64,000 nt of DNA from Scytonema millei VB511283 (GCF_000817735.3 NZ_JTJC03000002.1:248001-312000); one strand, 5' to 3'; positions 45,042-52,430 are shown, counted from the stretch's first letter. Notes: a model not told the origin generated them from the letters alone. Made by a program: numbers and translations.

Positions 45042-45530
45042 TTATGGTTGCTCGTCCTTTTGGTACTGCTGCAAAAGAGACTGAATCAATTTTGGTGAAA
45101 CTCGAAATGTGGTTTGTTGCAACCGCTCAATTGCAGTAGAAAAATCAATTCTTCTTTTCTCTGCCGCAGAGCCAAGAATACCCAGCAAGCCAACAATCTC
45201 TAGCTCGAACTGGGCTGCTATGCGTCTTGCTGCCAAGTCATCTAACAAAATTAAATCTGCTTTCAGTTCAAGAGCTAGGGTAATGGCTTCCTGCTCTCCC
45301 AAATCTAACTGATTCAAGGCTGGATTAATTTCACCTGTAATGGCTTGCACCTCCAGCCATTCTGGAGGCTGTGCTGTCCACTCTCGAACAACTAGGGGTG
45401 CAGCAGGTGCTAATAACTCATCGCGTACTTTTGGAGGAATAATCACTCGATTAAATAACTGCGGTAAAACTTCAACTTCTTCAATCAGTAGTAAGTAGCA
45501 CAGAGGCGAGGTATCCGAAACAACAATCAT
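45042..45530 (-). CDS. DUF3368 PIN-like toxin
   Basis: 162 aa. VVSDTSPLCYLLLIEEVEVL carries the first PIN aspartate; LDLGEQEAITLALELKADLI and LLDDLAARRIAAQ give the other acidic positions (GEQEAI, DD). It pairs with the upstream UPF0175 gene with a 1-bp overlap. Members of this pairing are regarded as toxin-antitoxin systems; the target RNA is unknown. Confidence 0.9.
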   Translation of the reverse strand: MIVVSDTSPLCYLLLIEEVEVLPQLFNRVIIPPKVRDELLAPAAPLVVREWTAQPPEWLEVQAITGEINPALNQLDLGEQEAITLALELKADLILLDDLAARRIAAQFELEIVGLLGILGSAAEKRRIDFSTAIERLQQTTFRVSPKLIQSLLQQYQKDEQP

Positions 45531-45811
45531 TACCGTTTTAGCTGCCCCTCTTGCTCTAGCCTCCGCATGGTTTGTATATCTTGTTCAAAGTCAGCCTCAT
45601 CGTAGTGCAGGTATACACCCTTTTCTTTGAGAAACGCATCGACCTCTAAACGAGTAGACATCCCCAGCAATTCCCGCACTTTTCCAGCACTAATAGAGCC
45701 TTCTTGATAAGCTGCGATCGCCAGCATTTCTAGTAATTTCCGTTCTAAATTGCCCCATTTTGTCTCTAAAGAATGGGCGACATCATCCGGTAAAGCAATT
45801 TGAATTTGCAT
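45530..45811 (-). CDS. UPF0175 antitoxin
   Basis: 93 aa. IALPDDVAHSLETKWGNLER then LLEMLAIAAYQEGSIS, a helix-turn-helix-like GKVRELLGMSTRLEVDAFLK and the tail KEKGVYLHYDEADFEQDI define UPF0175. Ends on the start base of the DUF3368 toxin gene, so the two are translationally coupled. Confidence 0.92.
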   Translation of the reverse strand: MQIQIALPDDVAHSLETKWGNLERKLLEMLAIAAYQEGSISAGKVRELLGMSTRLEVDAFLKEKGVYLHYDEADFEQDIQTMRRLEQEGQLKR

Positions 45812-45903
45812 AAGTTTCTAGTGTGATGATTGTCTCAATATTGTATTGCGTTAGCTAAAGAACCGCATTCTCTTTACAGCAATTCTCGATCGCATATATA
45901 ACA

Positions 45904-45935
45904 CTGTAGGGGCGCACAGCTGTGCGTCCCTACAG
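45904..45935. repeat. GGGGCGCACAGC palindrome
   Basis: CTGTAGGGGCGCAC (45904-45917), loop AGCT, GTGCGTCCCTACAG (45922-45935). Related to the palindrome inserted in the SNF2 gene at 42350-42381. Located upstream of the UPF0175 gene. Confidence 0.8.
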
Positions 45936-45982
45936 TTTGTGTATTTCACCCAATTGAAAACCGCTATCGATACATCCCACAA

Positions 45983-46125
45983 GCGATCGCATCCCGACTC
46001 TACTAAAGGGCGATCGCACTTCCACTTTACCAACAGGCGATCGCATCCTCACTTCACCGAAGGGCGATCGCATTTCTGCTCTACCAACAGGCGATCGCAT
46101 CCCGACTCTACTAAAGGGCGATCGT
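45983..46125. repeat. 27-bp HIP1 minisatellite, array C (6 units)
   Basis: Octamers at 45983, 46010, 46037, 46064, 46091 and 46118 (the last is GCGATCGT), all 27 bp apart. Unit ends alternate strictly: TACTAAAGG, TACCAACAG, CACCGAAGG, TACCAACAG, TACTAAAGG, giving a 54-bp dimer period. Units 1 and 5 are identical. The array ends 13 bp before the stop codon of the VapC gene. Confidence 0.92.
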
Positions 46126-46138
46126 GCCTTGCAATTTC

Positions 46139-46537
46139 TCACCAAGCGATTATTTGAAGGTTTTCAACTTCTTGAAAGTGAGCATCGCGTGTAACTAATG
46201 TCAAATTATACTGAAGCGCAAGTGCTGCAATCCAGATATCGTTTTCAGGTAATGGTCTGCCTTTAAGCCGCAATTTATTCTTAACTTCTCCGTAATAACG
46301 AGCGGTTTGTATATTACATCCAAGTACAGCAGTAGTGGCTACCAACTCATCAATCCGTTCTAAATTCTCTTTTGAGCGGCTCGATCGTCTTGCACCATAA
46401 TACAGCTCGCCAATGGCAATACTCGAAACAAAGACTTCATTTGCTCGTGCAAGATTGCTTTTGACCGCTACATCATCGGCAAAGAGTGCAATGATGATGT
46501 TAGTGTCCAGCAGATATTTACCACTCACTGGTGTCAA
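46139..46537 (-). CDS. vapC: VapC PIN-domain ribonuclease toxin
   Basis: 132 aa. YLLDTNIIIALFADD (first Asp), SSIAIGELYYGARRS (Glu), LPENDIWIAALALQYNLTLV (Asp pair) and TRDAHFQEV (last acidic residue) form a complete PIN catalytic set. VapCs cleave tRNA or rRNA. Overlaps the upstream antitoxin gene by 20 bp. Confidence 0.93.
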   Translation of the reverse strand: MTPVSGKYLLDTNIIIALFADDVAVKSNLARANEVFVSSIAIGELYYGARRSSRSKENLERIDELVATTAVLGCNIQTARYYGEVKNKLRLKGRPLPENDIWIAALALQYNLTLVTRDAHFQEVENLQIIAW

Positions 46538-46745
46538 CCTGCTCGCAGTCTTGTTCGATAGCTTCCCGCATTAGGTGTATGTCGTCCGTTGGTAGTGCGC
46601 CTGCAAAACGCAGTAGTTGCTGACCTGGAACACCTTGAATTTTTGAACCTGCTAAAGCACGCGCATATTCAAGCACTTGCTGCTGTAAATTCTCAGGCAT
46701 ATCTTTCAATTGCTCAACCACGCAATCCAGAATAGATGTATTCAT
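46518..46745 (-). CDS. VapB-type antitoxin (DUF2281-like)
   Basis: 75 aa. VVEQLKDMPENLQQQVLEYA is the DUF2281-like N-terminus; the C-terminal part AGALPTDDIHLMREAIEQDC, followed by EQVDTSEW, is like antitoxin tails that cover the PIN active site. Start ATG 46745; the previous module's array D begins about 50 bp upstream. Confidence 0.85.
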   Translation of the reverse strand: MNTSILDCVVEQLKDMPENLQQQVLEYARALAGSKIQGVPGQQLLRFAGALPTDDIHLMREAIEQDCEQVDTSEW

Positions 46746-46796
46746 CTTGCTCTCCTACCCAACATCCTATGCATATTCTAATGAGTTAGTTTTGAC

Positions 46797-46947
46797 GCGA
46801 TCGCATCCCTACTGCACCCAGAGACGATCGCATTTCTACTTCCCCATCAGGCGATCGCATTTCTACTTCCCCATCAGGCGATCGCATTTCTACTACATCA
46901 ACAGGTGCGATTGCACCTTTGCTACAAACGATCGCTCGGGCGATCGC
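46797..46947. repeat. 27-bp HIP1 minisatellite, array D (4 regular units and decayed ones)
   Basis: Octamers at 46797, 46824 (ACGATCGC), 46851 and 46878 at 27-bp steps. Then irregular copies follow near 46907 (GCGATTGC), 46928 and 46940. Units 2 and 3 share the identical 19-nt part ATTTCTACTTCCCCATCAG. Lies between the VapB start and the HigA stop. Confidence 0.88.
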
Positions 46948-46982
46948 ATTCCCACTTCCTACCTTTAGGTGGCAGAGTATTA

Positions 46983-47381
46983 TCAGAGGAATAGGCTAGG
47001 TGAGACTTTAAATTGCTCACCCAAGATTTTTGCTTGAGCTTTGCTAATCGCTCGTTTACCATTAACAATTTCTGAAACTACACCACTAGAGCCAATTATC
47101 CCGACTAAATCGGCTTGCCGCATTCCACTTGCTGCCATTATGTGTTGCAGGACTTCATGAGGTTTCGACTCTGGAATCGGGTGATGTTCGGACTCATACA
47201 ATTCCACCAGTGTCACTAGCAGCTTGTAAAGAGTTCGTTCTTCCACTGTGCGATTCTTAGTAAAATGCAATTGCTCTGTTAGGGCAAGCATCCGCTCGTA
47301 TTCCGCTTCCGTTTCAATCACTTTTGGAGCAGCTTGGGCAAGTAGGTTACTATAGGTTGTTGCATCAAAAGTAGGGGTCAT
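46983..47381 (-). CDS. higA: HigA antitoxin with helix-turn-helix
   Basis: 132 aa from ATG 47381 (MTPTFDATTYSNLLAQAAPK); an ATG at 47402 would add seven residues and deepen the overlap with higB. C-terminal XRE-type helix-turn-helix: MAASGMRQADLVGIIGSSGV, then VSEIVNGKRAISKAQAKILG. Central helix EYERMLALTEQLHFTKNRTV is typical of long HigA antitoxins. It overlaps the end of the toxin gene by 17 bp, toxin-first order as usual for HigBA. Confidence 0.92.
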   Translation of the reverse strand: MTPTFDATTYSNLLAQAAPKVIETEAEYERMLALTEQLHFTKNRTVEERTLYKLLVTLVELYESEHHPIPESKPHEVLQHIMAASGMRQADLVGIIGSSGVVSEIVNGKRAISKAQAKILGEQFKVSPSLFL

Positions 47382-47664
47382 TTTTCCATTTGTCTTTGTC
47401 ATACTCGGCGTGTGTGAGAAAGTATTTGTAATAAATCGTGCCGTCTTCGTAATCGATTCCTACAATTAAGCGATAGGCATTTCCTTTAATGTTAAACACG
47501 GTAAAGTTGCCGACTGCTTCCGCATCTCGATAAATAGCTCGAACATCTTCCAAACTGCTCCACTTCGCACTTTTCACCGTAGCGTACCAGGCTTCAATTT
47601 GCTTGCTGACATCGGGGTACTGAGCAACATCAGCCCGCAGTCGGCTAATAGCAATCAAGTGCAT
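47365..47664 (-). CDS. higB: HigB ribosome-dependent mRNA interferase toxin
   Basis: 99 aa. HLIAISRLRADVAQYPDVSK, then WYATVKSAKWSSLEDVRAIY, VFNIKGNAYRLIVGIDY and a C-terminal YYKYFLTHAEYDKDKWKND match HigB-2/HigB of cyanobacteria. RelE-like fold; cleaves mRNA on the ribosome. First gene of the leftward higBA operon; array E begins 123 bp upstream. Confidence 0.93.
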   Translation of the reverse strand: MHLIAISRLRADVAQYPDVSKQIEAWYATVKSAKWSSLEDVRAIYRDAEAVGNFTVFNIKGNAYRLIVGIDYEDGTIYYKYFLTHAEYDKDKWKNDPYF

Positions 47665-47786
47665 CTTTATTTCAAGAAATGAGAAATTTTTCTAACTTCA
47701 GTTGATACCGCTTCTATCCTCCCAAAATGAGAGGATTTCGGCAATCCAAGTTTCCCATGTCAGATTTATGGCGTAAACACCAACAG

Positions 47787-47981
47787 GCGATCGCATTCCT
47801 CCTCACCACTAGGCGATCGCATCCCGACTCTACCAACAGGCGATCGCATCCCGACTCTACCAACAGGCGATCGCATTTCTACTTCACCACAAGGCGATCG
47901 CATTTCTACTTCACCACAAGGCGATCGCATTTCCACTTTACCAACAGGCGATCGCATTCCTCCTCACCACTAGGCGATCGC
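47787..47981. repeat. HIP1 minisatellite, array E (8 octamers, 26-27 bp period)
   Basis: Octamers at 47787, 47813, 47840, 47867, 47894, 47921, 47948 and 47974. Units 2 and 3 are identical, 4 and 5 are identical, and 1 and 7 (both 26 bp) are identical, a pattern of recent tandem duplication. The last octamer leads straight into the boundary repeat R3. Both strands stay open in frames with 9-residue periodicity. Confidence 0.93.
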
Positions 47982-47986
47982 GTTTG

Positions 47987-48036
47987 AAACCCGCGAAGGC
48001 GGGTTTTGTCTGTGTAGACGCGAATTCTATTCGCCC
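47987..48036 (+). repeat. Right boundary repeat R3: hairpin and GAATTCTATTCGCCC
   Basis: AACCCGCG-AAGG-CGGGTT-type hairpin (47988-48006), TTGTCTGTGTAGACGC, then GAATTCTATTCGCCC (48022-48036). Same orientation and same leading HIP1 unit as R2 at 43251-43327, which marks the other end of the toxin-antitoxin block. Confidence 0.8.
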
Positions 48037-48227
48037 CTCTACGTAAAATTCACGCAATCTAGAATAAAGTTATATTAAAACAATATGAAGTTTTCACCTT
48101 CTCGGCTAAAACTGTGTATAAGCACTGAATTTTGAAAATAGGTGACATGATCTGATTTGGGCGAGGGTAAGTTACTTGTAACAAGGCAATGAGCCACACA
48201 CTTCACCCCCTAAAGGAGACTACTCTC

Positions 48228-48785
48228 ATGAAATCCGAATTGAAAGCTAAATTACTGCAAAACCTGCTGAAGAACAAAAAGCAAAATGCAGGTTTCACTT
48301 TAATCGAACTCCTCGTTGTTGTCATCATCATCGGTATTCTGTCCTCGATTGCATTACCTTCTTTCCTTAGCCAATCTGCTAAAGCTCGTGCATCGGAAGC
48401 CAAAACAAATCTTGGTGCGATGAACCGAGCACAGCAAACTTACTATCTAGAGAATCAGGCGTTTGTTGAGGATACTGTTGCTGGTGATGGTAGTGCTATT
48501 GCAGCATTAGGTATTGGTATTAAAGACTCTAATAACTTTGCTTATAGAGTAACTGCCACTACTGTTACAACTGATGTTATAAACAGAGCTAGGTCTAAAA
48601 ATAAAGATCTCAAGGGTCATGTTGGTGGTGTTTTTAGCACAGGTGGACAAACCCCAACAGTCTTATGCGAGGCTAATACTGCTGCTGAAGAAGCGGTTGC
48701 AGGTGCTGACACAGCCGCCGATCCTGCACTTGCTGGTGCTGTACCTACATGTGATGCTGCTACTTCAAAGCAAGTTGGAGGTTAA
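48228..48785 (+). CDS. pilA: Type IV pilin-like protein (PilA family)
   Basis: 185 aa from ATG 48228, preceded by AAAGGAG 10-16 nt upstream. The 22-residue leader ends at Gly, cleaved before Phe23 by prepilin peptidase: NAGFTLIELLVVVIIIGILS, with Glu at mature position 5. The N-terminal helix is followed by SEAKTNLGAMNRAQQTYYLE, a motif shared by cyanobacterial major pilins, and a C-terminal Cys pair (VLCEAN, PTCDAA) that closes an Ala-rich D-loop. Building block of type IV pili or a competence pseudopilus. A paralog follows at 49147. An intrinsic terminator is at 48821. Confidence 0.93.
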   Translation: MKSELKAKLLQNLLKNKKQNAGFTLIELLVVVIIIGILSSIALPSFLSQSAKARASEAKTNLGAMNRAQQTYYLENQAFVEDTVAGDGSAIAALGIGIKDSNNFAYRVTATTVTTDVINRARSKNKDLKGHVGGVFSTGGQTPTVLCEANTAAEEAVAGADTAADPALAGAVPTCDAATSKQVGG

Positions 48786-48820
48786 TTAGGTCTGCTAAAC
48801 TCAAATTAATCTTTTTACTT

Positions 48821-48856
48821 GAGGTGGGGAGAGTTTTTCTTCCCCCTCTTTTTATT
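48821..48856 (+). terminator. Intrinsic terminator of the first pilin gene
   Basis: GAGGTGGGGAGAG, short T-rich loop, TCTTCCCCCTC, then TTTTTATTTT: strong stem and U-tract about 35 bp after the pilin stop. Confidence 0.85.
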
Positions 48857-49146
48857 TTGCAGTAAAATTTATTTATCAACAAATACAACTATAGATGTTC
48901 GTATTTAAAAGTTATACTAGTATTTAAAAGTCATACTAGCTTTTTACGTCACTTAGAAATGTAAACTTTCTAGTAGAGTTAGTCTGTCATTTCTCTCGCA
49001 CATCAATTAAAACAATTAGTAATAACTTAGCAATTTTATGAATATTATAAATTTTCAGCATTTCAGTATATAAACTAATTTTTATCTGGGTAAACTATGC
49101 TTGACTATACATAATTCCATACTTCAAGTACAAGGTATTTACTTAA
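48857..49146. other. AT-rich spacer between the pilin genes
   Basis: Strongly AT-rich, contains a direct repeat of GTATTTAAAAGT(C/T)ATACTAG near 48899-48940. Expected to carry the promoter of the second pilin gene. No gene seen. Confidence 0.5.
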
Positions 49147-49671
49147 GTGAAAAACAAATTTATAGCTCTGCAATTATTTCTAAAAATTAGTAACAAGCAA
49201 AATTCGGGCTTTACTCTAATTGAGTTACTTGTCGTTATTATAATTATTGGAATTTTATCAGCTATAGCTTTGCCTTCTTTTCTCAACCAAACCGTTAAAG
49301 CTCGACAATCAGAAGCCAAAAATAATATTGGTGCGATGAACCGCTCTCAGCAAGCATACTATTTTGAAAATCAGGAGTTTGCTGAGGATACTGCTGGCGG
49401 TGCTACCGCTATTAATAAACTAGGTATTGGTATTAAAAATAGTGTTAACTATAGATACGCAGCTACATCTATTACAGCGATAGATGCAGATGTGACGAAT
49501 AAAGCACAAGCGCAACAGGCTAATTTAAAAGGATACGCTGGTGGTGTATTCACATCAGTAGGATTGACTCAAGTAATCCTATGCGAAGTCACTACTCCTA
49601 ATCTCGGATTACCAGGAAACCCAGTTAGCGCTAATGCTTGTGACGCTTCTAACCAAATTAGAATACAATAA
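49147..49671 (+). CDS. Second type IV pilin-like protein, paralog
   Basis: 174 aa with GTG start at 49147 (leader MKNKFIALQLFLKISNKQNS, cleavage after Gly21). FTLIELLVVIIIIGILSAIA with Glu5 of the mature form, then ARQSEAKNNIGAMNRSQQAY as in the first pilin. C-terminal Cys pair VILCEV and NACDAS encloses a shorter D-loop without the Ala-rich insertion. No strong ribosome-binding site is visible, so expression is probably lower. Codon use is more AT-rich than in the first pilin. Confidence 0.92.
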   Translation: MKNKFIALQLFLKISNKQNSGFTLIELLVVIIIIGILSAIALPSFLNQTVKARQSEAKNNIGAMNRSQQAYYFENQEFAEDTAGGATAINKLGIGIKNSVNYRYAATSITAIDADVTNKAQAQQANLKGYAGGVFTSVGLTQVILCEVTTPNLGLPGNPVSANACDASNQIRIQ

Positions 49672-49711
49672 CAAATAAACTTGAAATCACAGATAATGTT
49701 ATCAGGTAAAT

Positions 49712-50512
49712 ATGGCTAGCATATTTCGCCAGAATTTAAATCAAGTTCTTGGTACATCCGTAGTCATTCTACTATGTATAGCAGCAGTTAGGGCTATTCA
49801 AGTACCTCAACTAAACCGATTAACTAATAAGACAAATACTGTATCGTTAGCAGACCTTCAAAGAGAAATAAAGTCAGAAAAGTTACAACTCATGACAATG
49901 GGTAAATTACCTAGCTTTGGTTTTAGTAACTTAGTTGCTGATTGGACATTTCTCAACTTCCTTCAATACTTTGGAGCTGAAGCCGACCGCGCAAAAACTG
50001 ATTATGCTCTTAGCCCCGAATATTTTGAAGTGATTTTAAAGCACGATCCATATTTTTTAGATGCTTATCGTTTCCTTTCTAGCAGCACAACTCTATATGC
50101 AGGAATGCCAGAGCGAACTATAGCTTTGATGAACCAAGGCTTAAAGTATCTTTCTCCAAAACTTCCATCTCAGTCTTATTACATCTGGCGTTATAAAGGA
50201 ACAGACGAGTTATTATTTTTAGGAAATCCTCAAGCAGCTAAGCAATCCTTTAAAATAGCAGCACAGTGGGCGAATACTTATTCTGATGTTGAAAGTAAAA
50301 ATGTAGCAGCAATTTCTCAACGCACGGCTCAATTTATTGAGAAAAATCCGTTGAGTAAATCAGCTCAAATTAGTGCTTGGACAATGGTTTTAAATAACGC
50401 ATTTGACAATCGCGCCCGCAAGTTAGCAATCCATCATATTCAAGCCTTGGGAGGCAAAGTACTCATGACACCAGGAGGTGAGTTAAAAGTTGAACTTCCA
50501 AAGAAAGATTAA
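49712..50512 (+). CDS. Membrane-anchored helical-repeat protein linked to the pilin locus
   Basis: 266 aa. One N-terminal membrane helix (VLGTSVVILLCIAAVRAIQV), then an all-helical region that looks TPR-like: FGAEADRAKTDYALSPEYFE, DPYFLDAYRFLSSSTTLYAG, TIALMNQGLKYLSPKLPSQS and FLGNPQAAKQSFKIAAQWAN. Follows the second pilin by 40 bp on the same strand and is probably cotranscribed, suggesting a part in pilin handling or assembly. No domain name is certain. Confidence 0.8.
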   Translation: MASIFRQNLNQVLGTSVVILLCIAAVRAIQVPQLNRLTNKTNTVSLADLQREIKSEKLQLMTMGKLPSFGFSNLVADWTFLNFLQYFGAEADRAKTDYALSPEYFEVILKHDPYFLDAYRFLSSSTTLYAGMPERTIALMNQGLKYLSPKLPSQSYYIWRYKGTDELLFLGNPQAAKQSFKIAAQWANTYSDVESKNVAAISQRTAQFIEKNPLSKSAQISAWTMVLNNAFDNRARKLAIHHIQALGGKVLMTPGGELKVELPKKD

Positions 50513-50513
50513 A

Positions 50514-50903
50514 TTAGCGATCGCTCTTTTTAATTTGCTGTTTTAACTTGACTAACAACTTTTTATATTCCTGGTTGGTAGAATCCAGTTGAATTAGCTT
50601 TTCTAAAGATTGGATTGCAGTTTTAAAATTTTGCATTTGAATCCTTACTTCTACCAATCCTTCAAGTGCAACTTTGTTATCTGGTTCTTGTTTCAAAACT
50701 ATTTCATACTCTTTTTCTTGTAGCTTTAGCTGAGAATTGAGCAATGGCTTCGATGATTCCACATCCACAATTGCTTGTTGAGAAGTTTCTTGAGTTTGTT
50801 TCATTGCAGTGTTGATGGCGTATGCCACTCCAGATATCATAGAGCCACCAAATGCAACAATCGATATAATTGCAACTATCCGTTCAATTTTCTTTCTAGA
50901 CAT
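50514..50903 (-). CDS. Small membrane-anchored TPR-like protein
   Basis: 129 aa from ATG 50903 (MSRKKIERIVAIISIVAFGG); a frame from 50966 adds 21 implausible residues. One N-terminal membrane helix (to about 32), then a linker and one to two TPR-like units: LQEKEYEIVLKQEPDNKVAL, EGLVEVRIQMQNFKTAIQSL and EKLIQLDSTNQEYKKLL. It converges with the upstream helical-repeat gene with a 1-bp gap. Probable periplasmic or cytoplasmic scaffold; function unknown. Confidence 0.78.
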   Translation of the reverse strand: MSRKKIERIVAIISIVAFGGSMISGVAYAINTAMKQTQETSQQAIVDVESSKPLLNSQLKLQEKEYEIVLKQEPDNKVALEGLVEVRIQMQNFKTAIQSLEKLIQLDSTNQEYKKLLVKLKQQIKKSDR

Positions 50904-51155
50904 ACAAGCATGGGTAAAAGATAGCTCTAAATTACCCACTTTGCATGTAAGAGAGATCGCCTCCATTACTAGTTATTACCAAAAGTTTTTAGTTAAGTAG
51001 ATTTAGCAACTTGACATAGCTATTTAACGCTACCTCTGTGGGTTACTCAAGCGCAATTTCACGGAGAGATCTAATTCACTTACCAATTAACAAAGTCTTA
51101 ATTCAGTAAATCTACGGGAAGAGGCTTCAATACTTAATACTTGTTTAAGAAAAAG

Positions 51156-51413
51156 ATGTATTTTACTAGAGAACGCGCGATCGCACTCTGCTACAATGTA
51201 CGAGTTTTTGGTTCGGTAGCGCGGGGGGAAGCTTTAGAAAACAGCGATATCGATCTGTTAATCAATGTAGCAGAAAACCACAGCCGTTGGTTTCCTGGCG
51301 ACTTATTAGCCGATCTGGAAGATTTGTTAGGCTATAAGGTTGATATCGTTATAGAAAATGGGCTGCATCAGCTAATTCGAGAACAGGTTCTCCAAGAAGC
51401 AGTGCCACTATGA
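51156..51413 (+). CDS. mntA: MntA-like minimal nucleotidyltransferase (antitoxin of HepT)
   Basis: 85 aa from ATG 51156 (a TTG at 51141 is less likely). NVRVFGSVARGEALENSDID carries the GSxARGExxxxSDID catalytic motif; DLEDLLGYKVDIVIENGLHQ, followed by LIREQVLQEAVPL, is the standard C-terminus. MntA adenylylates the HepT toxin to neutralise it. The N-terminal part is about seven residues shorter than usual next to a HIP1 octamer (51178-51185), so it may have had a small deletion. It overlaps the hepT remnant by 4 bp (ATGA). Confidence 0.85.
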   Translation: MYFTRERAIALCYNVRVFGSVARGEALENSDIDLLINVAENHSRWFPGDLLADLEDLLGYKVDIVIENGLHQLIREQVLQEAVPL

Positions 51414-51844
51414 CCAATGACCGAGTTTATCTAAAATAGATCGGCGATTGTATAGAGCGAATCAGAGACTACACAGCCTCAGGAAGAGAAGCATTTTTCA
51501 CTAACACAATGATACAAGATGCTACTCTTCGTCGCTTACAAACCTTGGCAGAATCGACACAACGCCTTTCTGAGGATTTGAAAGCAAAGGCAACCGAGAT
51601 TGAGTAGCGCAGTATTTCAGGCTTCAGAAATATTCTAGTACATGACTATTTGAGTGGCATTGACCTCAAGATTATTGGGGATGTTATCGAGCAGGATCTA
51701 CTAGATCTAGAGGAGAAAATTAAGACGATTTTGCAGCACAATGTGGCGATCGCCTTTTTAACTTCATTTGCTAGAACAATCTGGATTCTTGCTGGTATAA
51801 GATCGATGTTGATGATAGATTTGAACAAAATGCATTGTCTGTAG
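51410..51844 (+). pseudogene. hepT: hepT toxin gene disrupted by two nonsense codons
   Basis: Frame from ATG 51410: MTNDRVYLK, TAG (51437-51439), then IGDCIERIRDYTASGREAFF, MIQDATLRRLQTLAESTQRL, TEIE, TAG (51605-51607), then RSISGFRNILVHDYLSGIDL and IIGDVIEQDLLDLEEKIKTI. The RNase motif RNxLVHxY of HepT is still readable. The second TAG stands where HepT proteins have a Trp (TGG to TAG), and the first can be a CAG to TAG change. No other lesion was seen in the HepT-like part. The toxin should be inactive. Confidence 0.85.
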
Positions 51845-51854
51845 ATCTACAGAT

Positions 51855-52430
51855 ATGAACAGCAGCCTGATGATAAATTCATTAAAACTCTCGGATGCAG
51901 AGTTCGATCGCATCGTTCGAGCTAATCCAGAGTGGAATTTTGAACAAACGGCAGCAGGAGATTTAATTGTTGTGCCACCCACAGGAGGAACATCTAGTCG
52001 GAAAAACTTGAACCTGACTCAACAATTAGGCAATTGGGTAGAAGCAAACTTGAATTTGGGAGAAGGGTTTGATTCCAACGTCTTGTTCGTGCTGCCAAAT
52101 GGTGCAAAACGTTCTCCTGATGCTTCTTGGGTAGAAAGACGGCGCTGGGAGGCTTTGAGCCAACAACAGCAAGATGGTTACGTTCCCCTATGTCCTGACT
52201 TTGTCGTCGAGTTACGCTCCCCTACCGATGCTCTGGAAGAGCTGCAAATTAAAATGCAGGAATATATGGATAATGGTGCGCGTTTGGGTTGGTTAATTAA
52301 TCCCCAAGATCGCCAAGTTGAAATTTACCATCTGGGACAACCAGTAGAAGTTTTGCTAGCTCCTTTAACTTTATCCGGTGAAGATGTGCTGCCAGGTTTC
52401 GTATTAAATTTACAGCGAATTTTTGTCTAA
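51855..52430 (+). CDS. Uma2-family (DUF820) putative nuclease
   Basis: 191 aa. PD-(D/E)XK-like fold: LSDAEFDRIVRANPEWNFEQ, DLIVVPPTGGTSSRKNLNLT, FDSNVLFVLPNGAKRSPDAS (with Asp), CPDFVVELRSPTDALEELQI (E-x-x motif ELRS) and GARLGWLINPQDRQVEIY. Extremely expanded in cyanobacteria; a nuclease function is inferred from fold. Independent gene after the hepT remnant. Confidence 0.92.
   Translation: MNSSLMINSLKLSDAEFDRIVRANPEWNFEQTAAGDLIVVPPTGGTSSRKNLNLTQQLGNWVEANLNLGEGFDSNVLFVLPNGAKRSPDASWVERRRWEALSQQQQDGYVPLCPDFVVELRSPTDALEELQIKMQEYMDNGARLGWLINPQDRQVEIYHLGQPVEVLLAPLTLSGEDVLPGFVLNLQRIFV

Noticed and set aside
47787-47981. CRISPR-like regular spacing of an 8-bp repeat
   Set aside because: The repeat is the HIP1 octamer, the 19-nt parts between copies are similar or identical rather than unique, and no cas gene is in the window.
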